This document shows, piece by piece, positions 1 through 7,789 of a DNA stretch of 12,529 nucleotides. Made by a program: the position numbers and the translations under genes. The stretch's first letter is position 1, and the number at the start of each line of letters is the position of its first letter. A model generated the notes under the pieces. The model was given only the letters and a program-made list of their open reading frames with translations, ran no database searches and had not been told where the DNA came from. This stretch comes from Campylobacteraceae bacterium (GTDB lineage Bacteria; Campylobacterota; Campylobacteria; Campylobacterales; Campylobacteraceae): the NCBI GenBank assembly GCA_031256525.1, contig JAIRQK010000068.1, forward strand, positions 1 through 12,529, read 5' to 3'.

Positions 1-1
1 A

Positions 2-460
2 GACTATAAAAAAGCATTTGAGTTTTCCGCAAAAGGTTGTGATGGTGGAGTGGCTTTGGCTTGCAATAATTTAGGTGCTTTATATGCAAAAGGACTAGGA
101 GTAGAACGAGACTATAAAAAAGCATTTGAGTTTTACACAAAAGCTTGTGATGGTGGAAATGCTTTAGGTTGCAATAGCATTGGTGGTATGTATGAATTTG
201 GACAAGAAGTAGAACAGGACTATAAAAAAGCATTTGAATTTTACACAAAAGCTTGTGATAGTAGAGCATATGCTACAGCTTGTAGTAATCTTGGCACTTT
301 ATATGCAAAAGGATTAGGAGTAGAGCAAGACTATAAAAAGGCATTTGAAATTTACACAAAAGCTTGTTATAGTGGAAAAAATGCTTTAGCCTGCAATAAT
401 CTTGGTGTTTTATATGCAAATGGACAAGGAGTAGAACAGGATCGCAAAAAAGCTTGTTCT
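2..460 (+). repeat. Tandem 108-111 bp coding repeats in the Sel1 gene
   Basis: The motif GACTATAAAAAAGCATTTGA begins at 2, 110 and 218, then with changes at 329 (one base different) and 440 (diverged, GATCGC instead of GACTAT). The period is 108 bp, then 108, 111 and 111, the longer ones carrying one extra codon. The high nucleotide identity between copies goes beyond what protein-level conservation needs, which suggests recent duplication or gene conversion. Confidence 0.9.
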
Positions 461-487
461 TTAAATAGAAACTTTTGTGATAAATAA
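2..487 (+). CDS. Sel1-repeat (Hcp-like cysteine-rich) protein, 3' part
   Basis: The frame is open from base 2 with no stop upstream, so this is the C-terminal 161 residues of a longer protein whose start and any signal peptide lie outside the window. It consists of about four Sel1-type helical hairpins of 36-37 residues, each with the pattern A-C-x-N-L-G-x-L-Y-A-x-G-x-G-V-E-x-D-x-K-K-A-F-E-x-Y-T-K-A-C. Two cysteines per repeat lie about eight residues apart, the arrangement of the disulfide-linked Helicobacter cysteine-rich proteins (Hcp), which are secreted or periplasmic; export is inferred from this only. The end, with the residues N-R-N-F-C-D-K, looks like a natural C-terminal cap. Sel1 repeats act as protein-interaction scaffolds and the partner is unknown. 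The gene converges on the sulfur operon and is probably unrelated to it. Confidence 0.9.
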   Translation, partial: DYKKAFEFSAKGCDGGVALACNNLGALYAKGLGVERDYKKAFEFYTKACDGGNALGCNSIGGMYEFGQEVEQDYKKAFEFYTKACDSRAYATACSNLGTLYAKGLGVEQDYKKAFEIYTKACYSGKNALACNNLGVLYANGQGVEQDRKKACSLNRNFCDK

Positions 488-502
488 GCTTTTGCGATTT
501 AA

Positions 503-531
503 TATATCTGCGTATTAATTACGCAGATATA
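503..531. terminator. Hairpin between convergent genes, probable bidirectional terminator
   Basis: A perfect 12-bp inverted repeat (503-514 with 520-531, arm TATATCTGCGTA) encloses a 5-base loop, TTAAT. It lies between the stop of the Sel1 gene (487) and the stop of the siroheme synthase gene (535). The flanks are AT-rich but carry no strong T-run on either strand, so termination is inferred mainly from position and stem quality. Confidence 0.65.
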
Positions 532-534
532 AAA

Positions 535-1776
535 CTATAAAATCACCCTTTTGCCACTATAAGGCATTCTTGTAGCTTCCGTTACTGCTTTGCCTATCAC
601 CAAAACTGCAGGTTTACTGCAAAGTTTTGCCATTTCAGAAAGTTTTCCCAATGTGCCTACAATAGTTATCTGCTCATCACTATCTATTTTAGAGATAAAA
701 GCTGCTGGAGTGTCTAAAGATATCCCTAACTCCTCGGCTTTTTGGGCTATTTTGTCAGCAAAGCTATAAGCCATTAAGACTATCATCGTATATTTAAAAT
801 CTCTTAAAAGCTCGACCCAATCATCATTAAATTTGCTCTCTCTTAAGTGTGCTGAAACTATCAAAGCACCAGCTGAAAAACCTCGCAAAGTAGGAGTTAC
901 GCCTCCTGCTAAACAACCTGCAAATACTGAACTTACTCCGTTTATCATCTCTACATTTACGCCATTTTCAGTTAAAAACACAGCCTCTTCAAATACTCGT
1001 CCAAAAACAGCCGGATCACCACCTTTTAATCTTCCCACACAAAAACCATCTTTTGCACACTTTAAGAGCATTTCATTTATCTCTTCTTGCAGTAGTTTAT
1101 GGCAATCCTTTTTTTTACTAACATCTATTTTAATACAATTTTTAGGCAATAGGTCTGTTATCTCTTTTCCAACTAACGAATCTACCATAGCAATATCGAT
1201 ACTATTTAGAGCTTTTAGTGCTTTTAGTGTCAAATTATCAGCACTTCCCGGACCACAACCAATCAGCAAAACCTTGCCCTTATCTTGATATATATTAGTA
1301 TCGCCTTGAGCTCTTTTTGTTTTTATATCTTCATAAAATTGTTTTGAATGTTTAGGAAGAATGGCGGATATTAAATTTCTAATAAATTGTGCATATTTAG
1401 GTGCTGCACCACCTGTACTAACAGATACACATAGGTCGTGATTTTTAACCACTGCTTGAAAATAAAAATCGCAATATTTCGGCATATCTACGCAGTTTAA
1501 CAAAAACCCATATTTTTTTCTATTTTCCCACAAGAGCTGAGATAAACTCTCATCTGCTGAAGCGTTAATCACCACATCACAATCTTTCACATAAGAGAAA
1601 GAGAACTCATCTCTTATAACCTCTTTATCGCAAAAATAGATATCTTTTATCTCTTTGGCAACTATAGTCAAACTACAATCACTACCATAAATGTTCTCTG
1701 CTTTTAAAGCTGCACTACTGCCTGCTCCTATCAAAAGAACTCTTTTTGGTGTTAATGCTACTGGAAGTATGTTCAT
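535..1776 (-). CDS. cysG: Siroheme synthase, two-domain (precorrin-2 dehydrogenase/ferrochelatase + uroporphyrinogen-III methyltransferase)
   Basis: This 413-residue cytosolic enzyme makes siroheme, the cofactor of the sulfite reductase encoded just upstream. Residues 1-150 form a Met8-like NAD(P)-binding dehydrogenase/chelatase domain, with the nucleotide loop GAGSSAALKA at about 17-26 and the family motif STGGAAPKYAQFIR at about 120-133. Residues 167-413 form the SAM-dependent uroporphyrinogen-III C-methyltransferase, with GCGPGSADNLTLKAL near 173, GRLKGGDPAVFGR near 248-260 and GVSSVFAGCLAGGVTPTLRG near 280. It is somewhat shorter than E. coli CysG (457 residues). The dehydrogenase loop lacks the usual second basic residue pattern (GGGxVAxRK), so chelatase or dehydrogenase activity is likely but not certain. 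The start ATG overlaps the sir stop in ATGA, with a purine-rich AAGGAAAAA stretch in front, implying translational coupling. It is the last gene of the operon. Confidence 0.93.
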   Translation of the reverse strand: MNILPVALTPKRVLLIGAGSSAALKAENIYGSDCSLTIVAKEIKDIYFCDKEVIRDEFSFSYVKDCDVVINASADESLSQLLWENRKKYGFLLNCVDMPKYCDFYFQAVVKNHDLCVSVSTGGAAPKYAQFIRNLISAILPKHSKQFYEDIKTKRAQGDTNIYQDKGKVLLIGCGPGSADNLTLKALKALNSIDIAMVDSLVGKEITDLLPKNCIKIDVSKKKDCHKLLQEEINEMLLKCAKDGFCVGRLKGGDPAVFGRVFEEAVFLTENGVNVEMINGVSSVFAGCLAGGVTPTLRGFSAGALIVSAHLRESKFNDDWVELLRDFKYTMIVLMAYSFADKIAQKAEELGISLDTPAAFISKIDSDEQITIVGTLGKLSEMAKLCSKPAVLVIGKAVTEATRMPYSGKRVIL

Positions 1777-4067
1777 TTTTTCCTTATCCTAACCAACCAA
1801 TATCCCTCATCTTGTTGTGTCTGTTTTTCTACTATATGTCCCTCTGAAGCTACAGAACGCGGTACATTGTCGATAGGTGCACCATCATCAAGCAATATCT
1901 CTAAAATATCCCCGCTACCCATTTGTGCCAAACCCATTTTTGTTTTTACAAAATTCATAGGACACGCCACACCACGATAGTCTTTAAACCTATCGGCTTT
2001 TTGTGCTACACTCATCTCTTTTGGCTCAATACTTTTCAACTCTGCAGCAAATTTCAAAGAGTTATCCATTGTACCATAAAGCTCAATAACAGCATTTGCC
2101 AAACCTACAACCTCTTTTACAGCACTACCTTCTAAAAGTGGTGTGAAACTTGCACTTATTAGATGTGTATCTATAAAATATTTCTTAAAAGCAGTTAAAA
2201 CCTCTACTTCACTTCTTGCCTCTTCGCCTCTTGTAATTAGAAGCATTCTTGCTGCATAGAGTCTAATATTTGTGAGATTTTCTTCTGTAAAATCCTCTTT
2301 TAAAGCTAACATCAAAGCCTTTTTATCAGCCTCTATCAAATCATACATTCCAGCACTACACTCTCCAACACCTCTTCCTTTAAGCGAGAAAATTTCGTTT
2401 GAAAAGTAGTCATAATAGGGATTTTTATCTTCATCAAAAGAGGGGATATCTTCATATTTTTGTGCCAATTCTAAAATTTGTCGCTCCCCTTTACTATCTA
2501 CCCAATCTGAAAAACTACTATACACTTTTTTAGCTTCTATCCAAAGTTTTAATAGTTGGACTGTAAAAGATGGTAGATGATACGCACTTATATCAGCTAC
2601 TTTTTTACCAAATCTCGTAATATCTTCGCCTATTTTAGCTCCAACTAACACATTATAAGCTGGATATGGATTTGAACCTTTACGCATTACTTTGCCAAAA
2701 AAACCAATATCTGCTATAGCATGTCTTCCACAACTATTAGGACAACCTGACATATGAATTTTAAACCCTTTTAGCTCATCAAGGTCAAGCTCTTCTTTTA
2801 GCAACTTTTTCTCTATAGCTTTTATCGCTCCTCGTGGTATGGTTATACCAAGCTGACAAGTAGCTGCTCCTGTACAAACTACACTATCGCCTATAATAGT
2901 TGGTTTTGTAGTAAGTGGTAATGTCTCTTTTAGTATCGGATATAGCGAAATTAGCTCTTTGACTGTTAAATTTCTAATATAGATATTTTGGTCACTTCCA
3001 AAACGGATAACATCTCTATCATTTGCAATTTTTTCAAGCTCTAAAACAAATCTTTTTGCTTCGCTTGAGTGTAAATCTCCTAAAGAGAGTGGTATTTTTG
3101 CACTAAAATATCCCTCTTGTTTTTGAGGTTGTGTATATCTATCCCACCAAAGTTGTTCTTCACTATTTAGCGTTGGGAAATCGGCATTTTTTATAGGTGC
3201 AACTTCTGAAATCTCTTTTAGCTCAATATCCCAATTCCCCTCATCTCTTATCTTAAGTATTTTCTTATCTACTAACTTTTTAAACTCTTCGCTTCCAAGT
3301 TCTTCAAATAAAAATCTCAAACGAGCAGCATGTTTATTTTTTCTATTTCCCCTCTCATCAAAAACCTCTTTTATGGCTTGTGAAAACAAAAAAATCTCAT
3401 TTTCTGGCAGAAAGTCAATTAATGGATAGCCTACCTTTGATTTTGCTCCCATGCCTCCTGCTACAAAGAGACGAAAACCTTTTTTGCCATCTTCTATTTT
3501 AGCAATAAATCCAACATCTATAAATGTAGCTCCGCCTCTATCTGCACTACTTCCACTAAAAGTTATTTTGAATTTTCTTGGGAGTGCATATGAGTCCTTT
3601 TTTGATAGCATTTTCGAAGTTAAGGCAAGTGTGTGTGGTGTTACATCAAAAACCTCATCTTTAGCTACTCCAGCATATGGATCAGCTGTGATATTTCTTA
3701 CAGTGTTGCCACCACCACCTCTACCTGTAAGTCCTATGTTGTGTAGTGCTTCGATAACAGCTAAAAAATCCTCTATCTTCACATAGTGAAGTTGTATGCC
3801 ACCTCTTGTTGTTATATGTAAAATAGAGTTTGCATATTTTTCAGAGAGGTTAAAAAGCTCAAGTAGCTGCTTTGGTGTGATAACCCCACCAGCAAGTTTT
3901 ATCCTCACCATATAGGTGTTTGGCTCTCTCTGCTCATAAATACCAAATGGTACACGAATAGTTTTAAACGCTAAAGCATCTAAAGAGCCATTTAAAAAGT
4001 CATTGTACTGCTTTTTAAATGTTATAAAATCATCATCTACTGCCTTAGGAATTACATATCCACTCAT
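1773..4067 (-). CDS. sir: Assimilatory sulfite reductase (siroheme, 4Fe-4S) with C-terminal TusA-like domain
   Basis: This 764-residue protein is predicted to reduce sulfite to sulfide with six electrons. Residues 1-515 form a complete nitrite/sulfite reductase unit: two ferredoxin-like halves (TTRGGIQLHYV near 86; GSDQNIYIRNL near 357) and the cluster/siroheme cysteines C398-x5-C404 and C442-x3-C446 (in SGCPNSCGRH). About 560-690 is a charged helical region I do not recognise. Residues 695-764 match the TusA/SirA fold (RGVACPMNFVKTK, GDILEILLDDG, SEGHIVE), with the conserved cysteine at C702 but Asn replacing the second Pro of the usual CPxP. No flavoprotein subunit is encoded nearby, so ferredoxin is a likely electron donor. 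Sulfite rather than nitrite as substrate is inferred from the cysDNH, hcy and cysG neighbours. It overlaps hcyD by one base (TAATG) and cysG by four (ATGA). Confidence 0.93.
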   Translation of the reverse strand: MSGYVIPKAVDDDFITFKKQYNDFLNGSLDALAFKTIRVPFGIYEQREPNTYMVRIKLAGGVITPKQLLELFNLSEKYANSILHITTRGGIQLHYVKIEDFLAVIEALHNIGLTGRGGGGNTVRNITADPYAGVAKDEVFDVTPHTLALTSKMLSKKDSYALPRKFKITFSGSSADRGGATFIDVGFIAKIEDGKKGFRLFVAGGMGAKSKVGYPLIDFLPENEIFLFSQAIKEVFDERGNRKNKHAARLRFLFEELGSEEFKKLVDKKILKIRDEGNWDIELKEISEVAPIKNADFPTLNSEEQLWWDRYTQPQKQEGYFSAKIPLSLGDLHSSEAKRFVLELEKIANDRDVIRFGSDQNIYIRNLTVKELISLYPILKETLPLTTKPTIIGDSVVCTGAATCQLGITIPRGAIKAIEKKLLKEELDLDELKGFKIHMSGCPNSCGRHAIADIGFFGKVMRKGSNPYPAYNVLVGAKIGEDITRFGKKVADISAYHLPSFTVQLLKLWIEAKKVYSSFSDWVDSKGERQILELAQKYEDIPSFDEDKNPYYDYFSNEIFSLKGRGVGECSAGMYDLIEADKKALMLALKEDFTEENLTNIRLYAARMLLITRGEEARSEVEVLTAFKKYFIDTHLISASFTPLLEGSAVKEVVGLANAVIELYGTMDNSLKFAAELKSIEPKEMSVAQKADRFKDYRGVACPMNFVKTKMGLAQMGSGDILEILLDDGAPIDNVPRSVASEGHIVEKQTQQDEGYWLVRIRKK

Positions 4068-4462
4068 TAGACTATCACCACCTCTTCTTTTGTTACTTCA
4101 CCGTTTTTTATCTTAAATGATTTAAGATCAGGAATCTCTCCTGCTAAAGATACAATAATATAGCTTATATTTGGGTCGTATGCCAATTTTATATCCTCTT
4201 GAGATGGACGAGCTGGAGTTGCAGGGTGTGAATGATAACAAGCTATCAGGCGGAGTTTTTCTCTGTTTGCATCTTTAAAGGCTTCAAATTGCTCTTTTGG
4301 GTCAAAACTAAAATGCTCTTCACTATTATCAGTATTTGTCATCTCGTAAAATCTCTTTACCTCGCCATCAACTCCTGCTAAATACCCACAAGCCTCTATC
4401 GGTGCTTTGCTTTGTGCGTGGTTTATAATAGCTTCGTATATCTCTTTAGGAATTTTTATCAT
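4067..4462 (-). CDS. hcyD: HcyD-like JAMM (M67) metallopeptidase for the sulfur carrier
   Basis: Predicted zinc peptidase of 131 residues with a complete JAMM/MPN+ active site: E23, H77-S-H79-P, S87 and D90 (in HSHPATPARPSQED). In Wolinella succinogenes HcyD removes the C-terminal residue of the carrier HcyS and later releases homocysteine from it; the Mec+ protein of Mycobacterium does a similar job for CysO-cysteine. Its place directly after the E1-like and carrier genes supports that role. I chose the ATG at 4462 over the one at 4477. The inner start gives a 4-base ATGA overlap with the stop of hcyF and has GAGA seven bases upstream, while the outer one has no purine-rich site and would add MRDKK. 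The stop overlaps the sir start (TAATG). Confidence 0.9.
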   Translation of the reverse strand: MIKIPKEIYEAIINHAQSKAPIEACGYLAGVDGEVKRFYEMTNTDNSEEHFSFDPKEQFEAFKDANREKLRLIACYHSHPATPARPSQEDIKLAYDPNISYIIVSLAGEIPDLKSFKIKNGEVTKEEVVIV

Positions 4463-5265
4463 TTTTTTATCTCGCATACAGCTTGTTCATAATCGGTCAA
4501 ATAGGTTATTTTGTTTTCGCCACAAACTCTACATTTTGGATTTTTACTAAATTTTACACTTTTAAAAGCCATCTTTTTTGCTTCAAAACTCAAAAGCGTA
4601 TTGTATAGAGGTGTTCCAACACCTGTTACAAATTTTAGAGCTTCTGCTGCTTGTATAGTGCCAAGCATTCCAGCTACTGCTCCTAATATTCCAGCAGTAG
4701 AACAAGTAGGCACAACATTAGGTGGTGGTGGAGCGTTGAAAACACAAGCGTAGCACGCACTTTTATGTGGCTCTATCGTCATAGTTTGACCAGAAAATTT
4801 CAAAATTCCCCCGTGAGAATAGGGTTTATTAGCCAAAATACACGCATCATTTATCAAAAACTTTGTAGCAAAATTGTCCGTTCCATCTATCACAAAATCA
4901 TAAGGCTTGATAATATCTAAAATGTTATGAGTACCTATCATAGTGTGATATGTATTTACTTTTACATGTGGATTTATGAAAAGCATTTTTGCTTTAGCAG
5001 ACTCTACTTTTGGCACTCCAATATCGCTTGTTGTATGTATAATCTGCCTTTGAAGATTGCTCGTATCTACAACATCACCATCTACTATACCTATCTCTCC
5101 AACACCAGCAGCTGCCAGATAAAAAGCTATCGGAGAACCAAGTCCACCAGCTCCTATAATCAAAATCTTACTATTTAAAATTTTCTCTTGTCCCTCAATA
5201 CCAACATCTTCCAAAATGATATGTCTTGAATAACGCTCTAACTCCTCATCACTAAACTCTCTCAT
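4459..5265 (-). CDS. hcyF: HcyF-like E1 enzyme (MoeB/ThiF/HesA family adenylyltransferase)
   Basis: This 268-residue enzyme is predicted to adenylate the C-terminal glycine of HcyS so that sulfide can form a thiocarboxylate. It shows the whole E1 signature: RYSRHIIL near 11, nucleotide loop GAGGLGS at 38-44, NLQRQ at 70-74, DGTDN at 127-131, zinc cysteine pairs C171-x2-C174 and C245-x2-C248, and C188 in the TCSTAG segment where MoeB/ThiF proteins carry their reactive cysteine. There is no C-terminal rhodanese domain, which agrees with use of free sulfide instead of a persulfide donor. MoeB or ThiF functions in molybdopterin or thiamine synthesis are alternatives. The sulfur-assimilation operon and the adjacent carrier and peptidase favour HcyF. 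The start overlaps the hcyS stop by ATGA, and the codons for the carrier's glycine tail double as its ribosome-binding region. Confidence 0.92.
   Translation of the reverse strand: MREFSDEELERYSRHIILEDVGIEGQEKILNSKILIIGAGGLGSPIAFYLAAAGVGEIGIVDGDVVDTSNLQRQIIHTTSDIGVPKVESAKAKMLFINPHVKVNTYHTMIGTHNILDIIKPYDFVIDGTDNFATKFLINDACILANKPYSHGGILKFSGQTMTIEPHKSACYACVFNAPPPPNVVPTCSTAGILGAVAGMLGTIQAAEALKFVTGVGTPLYNTLLSFEAKKMAFKSVKFSKNPKCRVCGENKITYLTDYEQAVCEIKK
4470..4473 (-). promoter_or_regulatory. Weak Shine-Dalgarno deciding the hcyD start
   Basis: Minus-strand GAGA, within the end of hcyF, lies seven bases before the ATG at 4462. The alternative ATG at 4477 has no purine run in front of it. Confidence 0.45.
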
Positions 5266-5471
5266 TTTCCGCCACCCATAAAATACAAAAAGTTGATAAC
5301 ATCACCATCTTTTAGCAATGTCTCCTCATATTCTGGTTGTCTTAAAAACTCATCGTTTAGTTGTACAGAAACCATATCAGGCATCTCAACCTTCTCAATT
5401 TTCAAAAGCTCTACAACTGAAAGTTTGTTTTGCGAAAACTCTTTTGTTTCGCCATTGATATTAATCTTCAT
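5262..5471 (-). CDS. hcyS: HcyS-like sulfur carrier (ThiS/MoaD ubiquitin-like protein), capped by C-terminal Lys
   Basis: This 69-residue beta-grasp protein resembles ThiS: it begins MKININGETKEF, has the central VSVQLNDEFL strand region and LLKDGDVINFLYF, and ends in GGGK. The glycines are the sulfur-carrying tail, but a lysine follows them, so the protein must lose K69 before it can be adenylated. That fits the JAMM peptidase two genes downstream. In W. succinogenes the corresponding carrier ends in alanine. ThiS for thiamine is the main alternative, but ThiS normally ends at Gly-Gly and no thi genes are present. The ATG at 5471 is preceded by AAGGA at 5479-5483, seven bases away, and 15 bases separate it from cysN. 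Confidence 0.9.
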   Translation of the reverse strand: MKININGETKEFSQNKLSVVELLKIEKVEMPDMVSVQLNDEFLRQPEYEETLLKDGDVINFLYFMGGGK

Positions 5472-5486
5472 TCTCTATTCCTTAAA

Positions 5487-6845
5487 TTAAATTTGATATA
5501 AAATCTCTTCTTGATTTGTAAACTTATGAGGAAAATGCTTTCTTAAAAGAGCAAATAACTCCTCTTCAAAACTGCTTTTATTTTCGTTCTCTTCCGTAAT
5601 ATCCTCAAGAACTATCCCTCCGCCTACAGCATCAAAATTATCCACCAAAACAAATCGCCCCAAAGTAGCGTTATCGTAAAAACTTGAGAGTGCTACAGGG
5701 TGCGATAAAGAGAGTATCACGCTTCCGCACTCATTTCTTTTTAAATCATTATATTGGTGAGCATTTGCATCTTCGCCTAAAACTCTCTCTATCTTTTCAA
5801 GTTTTGCACTCACCTTTGCTGAACCTAACTTAAAGAGATAGTTTTTGTGAAATGTTAAAGGTTGCGACCCAAGCCAGATGAGGTTTGCTCGTATTTTTGT
5901 ACTTGCCCGCACCAATGCATTCTCATCAACTTTCACCATAACTTCGCCACTTCTTACATATATCTCCTCTTTTAGAGTGAAACCGACTGCTTCATTTGTT
6001 TTGGCTGTTGTTTTAGAAGATGCACTCCAAACCTCTATATTTTTTATATGAGCCTCTTTATTTGATGGTAAAAACCTTACAAAATCACCCGTTTTTATCT
6101 CACCACTTACTATAGTACCTGCATATATTCTTCTATCATCATTATCATCACTAAAACGGTAAATATCTTGCAATGGCATAGCAAAAAATGAGTCCTCATT
6201 TGAAGGTAGGTTGTGAAAACTATCTAACACTTCTAATATAGTTTTGCCTTGATACCACGACATTTCAGGTGTAAGTTGCACAATATTTTTACCCTCTCTA
6301 GCACTTATTGGTATAAATGCTATAGGTTTTACACGCAAAGATTTTAGATACTCTTCATACTCGTTTTTAATTTTTCTAAAGACATTTTCATCATAATTTA
6401 ACGCATCAAGTTTGTTGATAGCAACAAGCACTTGAGAGATACCAAGTAGCGATAAAAGAAGTCCGTGTTTTTTGGAATTTTCAGCCACGCCCTCAATAGC
6501 ATCTATAACAAGTACAGCCGCCACAGCACGAGATGCCCCACTTAACATATTTCTTAAAAACTCAATGTGACCAGGAGCATCTATGATAACATACTCTCTT
6601 AACTTGCTTTTAAAAAAAATTCTAGCACTATCTATCGTAATGCCTTGTTTTTGCTCATCTTCAAGAGCATCTAAAAGCATAGAGTACTCAAAAACCCTGC
6701 CATTTTTTTCGCAAGAGCTCTTAACTCCTTCAAGTTTTCCCTCTGGAAGCGAAGCGGTATCAGCCAAAAGACGTCCTACAAGTGTGCTTTTACCATGATC
6801 CACATGCCCCGTTATTACTATATTCATTCTCTCTTTGTCGTTCAT
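5487..6845 (-). CDS. cysN: Sulfate adenylyltransferase subunit 1, GTPase (CysN)
   Basis: Regulatory GTPase subunit of ATP sulfurylase, whose GTP hydrolysis drives APS formation by CysD. Its 452 residues are close to E. coli CysN (475). EF-Tu-like motifs are complete: P-loop GHVDHGKS at 13-20, switch region KQGITID near 66-72, DAPGH at 89-93 and NKLD at 144-147, followed by the C-terminal beta-barrel domains. No APS kinase (CysC) domain is fused to it, which suits a pathway using APS directly. The first ATG at 6845 overlaps the cysD stop by one base (TAATG). A second in-frame ATG six codons later (6827, [13 protein letters not shown]) is a possible alternative start. Confidence 0.97.
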   Translation of the reverse strand: MNDKERMNIVITGHVDHGKSTLVGRLLADTASLPEGKLEGVKSSCEKNGRVFEYSMLLDALEDEQKQGITIDSARIFFKSKLREYVIIDAPGHIEFLRNMLSGASRAVAAVLVIDAIEGVAENSKKHGLLLSLLGISQVLVAINKLDALNYDENVFRKIKNEYEEYLKSLRVKPIAFIPISAREGKNIVQLTPEMSWYQGKTILEVLDSFHNLPSNEDSFFAMPLQDIYRFSDDNDDRRIYAGTIVSGEIKTGDFVRFLPSNKEAHIKNIEVWSASSKTTAKTNEAVGFTLKEEIYVRSGEVMVKVDENALVRASTKIRANLIWLGSQPLTFHKNYLFKLGSAKVSAKLEKIERVLGEDANAHQYNDLKRNECGSVILSLSHPVALSSFYDNATLGRFVLVDNFDAVGGGIVLEDITEENENKSSFEEELFALLRKHFPHKFTNQEEILYQI

Positions 6846-7723
6846 TACATATACCCCTCTTTTCTTAAAGCTTCCAATGTTCCACCACCCTCTTTATCTT
6901 GTGCTCTTCCTGAACGTTCAGCTATATTTTTAAATTTACCACTTACTAACTCTTCTATGATCTCCTCTGCATTTTTAGCTTCAGACTCTACTGGTGTTGT
7001 ACATGGGTAACAGCCTAAAGAGCGGTATCTTTTCCCATCGCCTTGATTGAAATAGACAGAAATAACCGGTATATTCTCTCTTTGTATATACTCCCAAATA
7101 TTTAACTCTGTCCACTCTAAAAGAGGGTGTACTCTAACGTGTGTTTTTGGGGCAAATTCTGTCTTATATAGATTCCAAAGTTCTGGTGGTTGTGTACTAG
7201 CGTCCCATTCACTTTTCTCATCTCTTGATGAAAATACTCTCTCTTTTGAACGACTACCCTCTTCATCACTTCTAACGCCAACTATAACAGCATTATAAGC
7301 CTCAGCATTTTGAACTTCGCTCCATTTGTCTGTTTTGGGATCATATATGCGTCTTGCCCAAGTTCCATCAAGTGTATGTTTTAGAGCCGTACTTTTTAAC
7401 TCTTTACAACAAGATATCCTATCAAGTCCATCTACAAAAGTTCTTTTGTTTTTTAGAGCTTCAACATTTTGCCCTACAACAAGTCGAAGTTTCAACTCTT
7501 TTGCTATTTTATCCCTATAAGTTATCATCTCTGGAATTTTAAAATTCGTATCTACATGTATAAGTTCAAATGGCACATGTCCTAAAAATGCCTTTTTAGC
7601 AAGCCATAATAAAACCGTGCTATCTTTACCAATAGACCAAAGCATACCTATGTTTTTAAATGATTTATAAGCCTCTCTTATAATAAAAATGCTTTGGGAT
7701 TCTAATTTGTCAAGTTTGTCCAT
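6845..7723 (-). CDS. cysD: Sulfate adenylyltransferase subunit 2 (CysD)
   Basis: Catalytic subunit of ATP sulfurylase, forming adenylyl sulfate and pyrophosphate from ATP and sulfate. Its 292 residues compare with 302 in E. coli. The PP-loop SIGKDS is at 30-35. The conserved blocks [34 protein letters not shown] and [14 protein letters not shown] follow, and the protein ends in the usual [12 protein letters not shown]. The ATG at 7723 has a strong Shine-Dalgarno AGGAGAGG ending about five bases upstream (core 7732-7736). It follows cysH after the only sizeable gap in the operon (67 bases), so it may be the first gene of a second transcription unit. CysN follows with a one-base overlap. Confidence 0.97.
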   Translation of the reverse strand: MDKLDKLESQSIFIIREAYKSFKNIGMLWSIGKDSTVLLWLAKKAFLGHVPFELIHVDTNFKIPEMITYRDKIAKELKLRLVVGQNVEALKNKRTFVDGLDRISCCKELKSTALKHTLDGTWARRIYDPKTDKWSEVQNAEAYNAVIVGVRSDEEGSRSKERVFSSRDEKSEWDASTQPPELWNLYKTEFAPKTHVRVHPLLEWTELNIWEYIQRENIPVISVYFNQGDGKRYRSLGCYPCTTPVESEAKNAEEIIEELVSGKFKNIAERSGRAQDKEGGGTLEALRKEGYM

Positions 7724-7789
7724 AACTACCTCTCCTCTTGCAACAATTGTGATAATATTATAACTTTAATTTACAAAGTTTATCCATAA
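7724..7789 (-). promoter_or_regulatory. cysH-cysD gap with candidate internal promoter
   Basis: On the minus strand this gap holds a perfect TATAAT (7757-7762) about 34 bases before the cysD ATG, with AT-rich sequence in front and no good -35, as is common for sigma-70 promoters in Campylobacterota. A weak inverted repeat AACTTT (7762-7767) and AAAGTT (7775-7780) lies just upstream. A strong Shine-Dalgarno for cysD sits at its downstream end. The promoter is inferred, not proven. Confidence 0.45.
7758..7787 (-). repeat. Degenerate copy of the cysD start region (mini-[12 protein letters not shown])
   Basis: Starting two bases after the cysH stop, the minus strand reads ATG GAT AAA CTT TGT and continues to a TAA after nine codons (MDKLCKLKL). 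Aligned with the cysD start (MDKLDKLES), about 20 of 26 bases match, including bases before the ATG, at a distance of 64 bases. It looks like a decayed short duplication of the start region. There is no convincing ribosome-binding site, so translation as a leader peptide is doubtful. Confidence 0.45.

Noticed and set aside
833..1288. Open frame of 151 codons on the plus strand
   Set aside because: Antisense to cysG, with a low-complexity Ser/Pro/Phe-rich translation, no recognisable domain, and full overlap by a well-conserved gene.
1773..4067. Reading the siroheme enzyme as an assimilatory nitrite reductase
   Set aside because: The families share motifs, but the operon is wholly devoted to sulfate assimilation, with no nitrate or nitrite genes nearby.
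4459..5471. Reading hcyS/hcyF as thiS/thiF or moaD/moeB
   Set aside because: No thiamine or molybdopterin genes are adjacent. The Lys cap, the JAMM peptidase and the sulfate reduction genes fit the HcyS/F/D system better, though the families are homologous.
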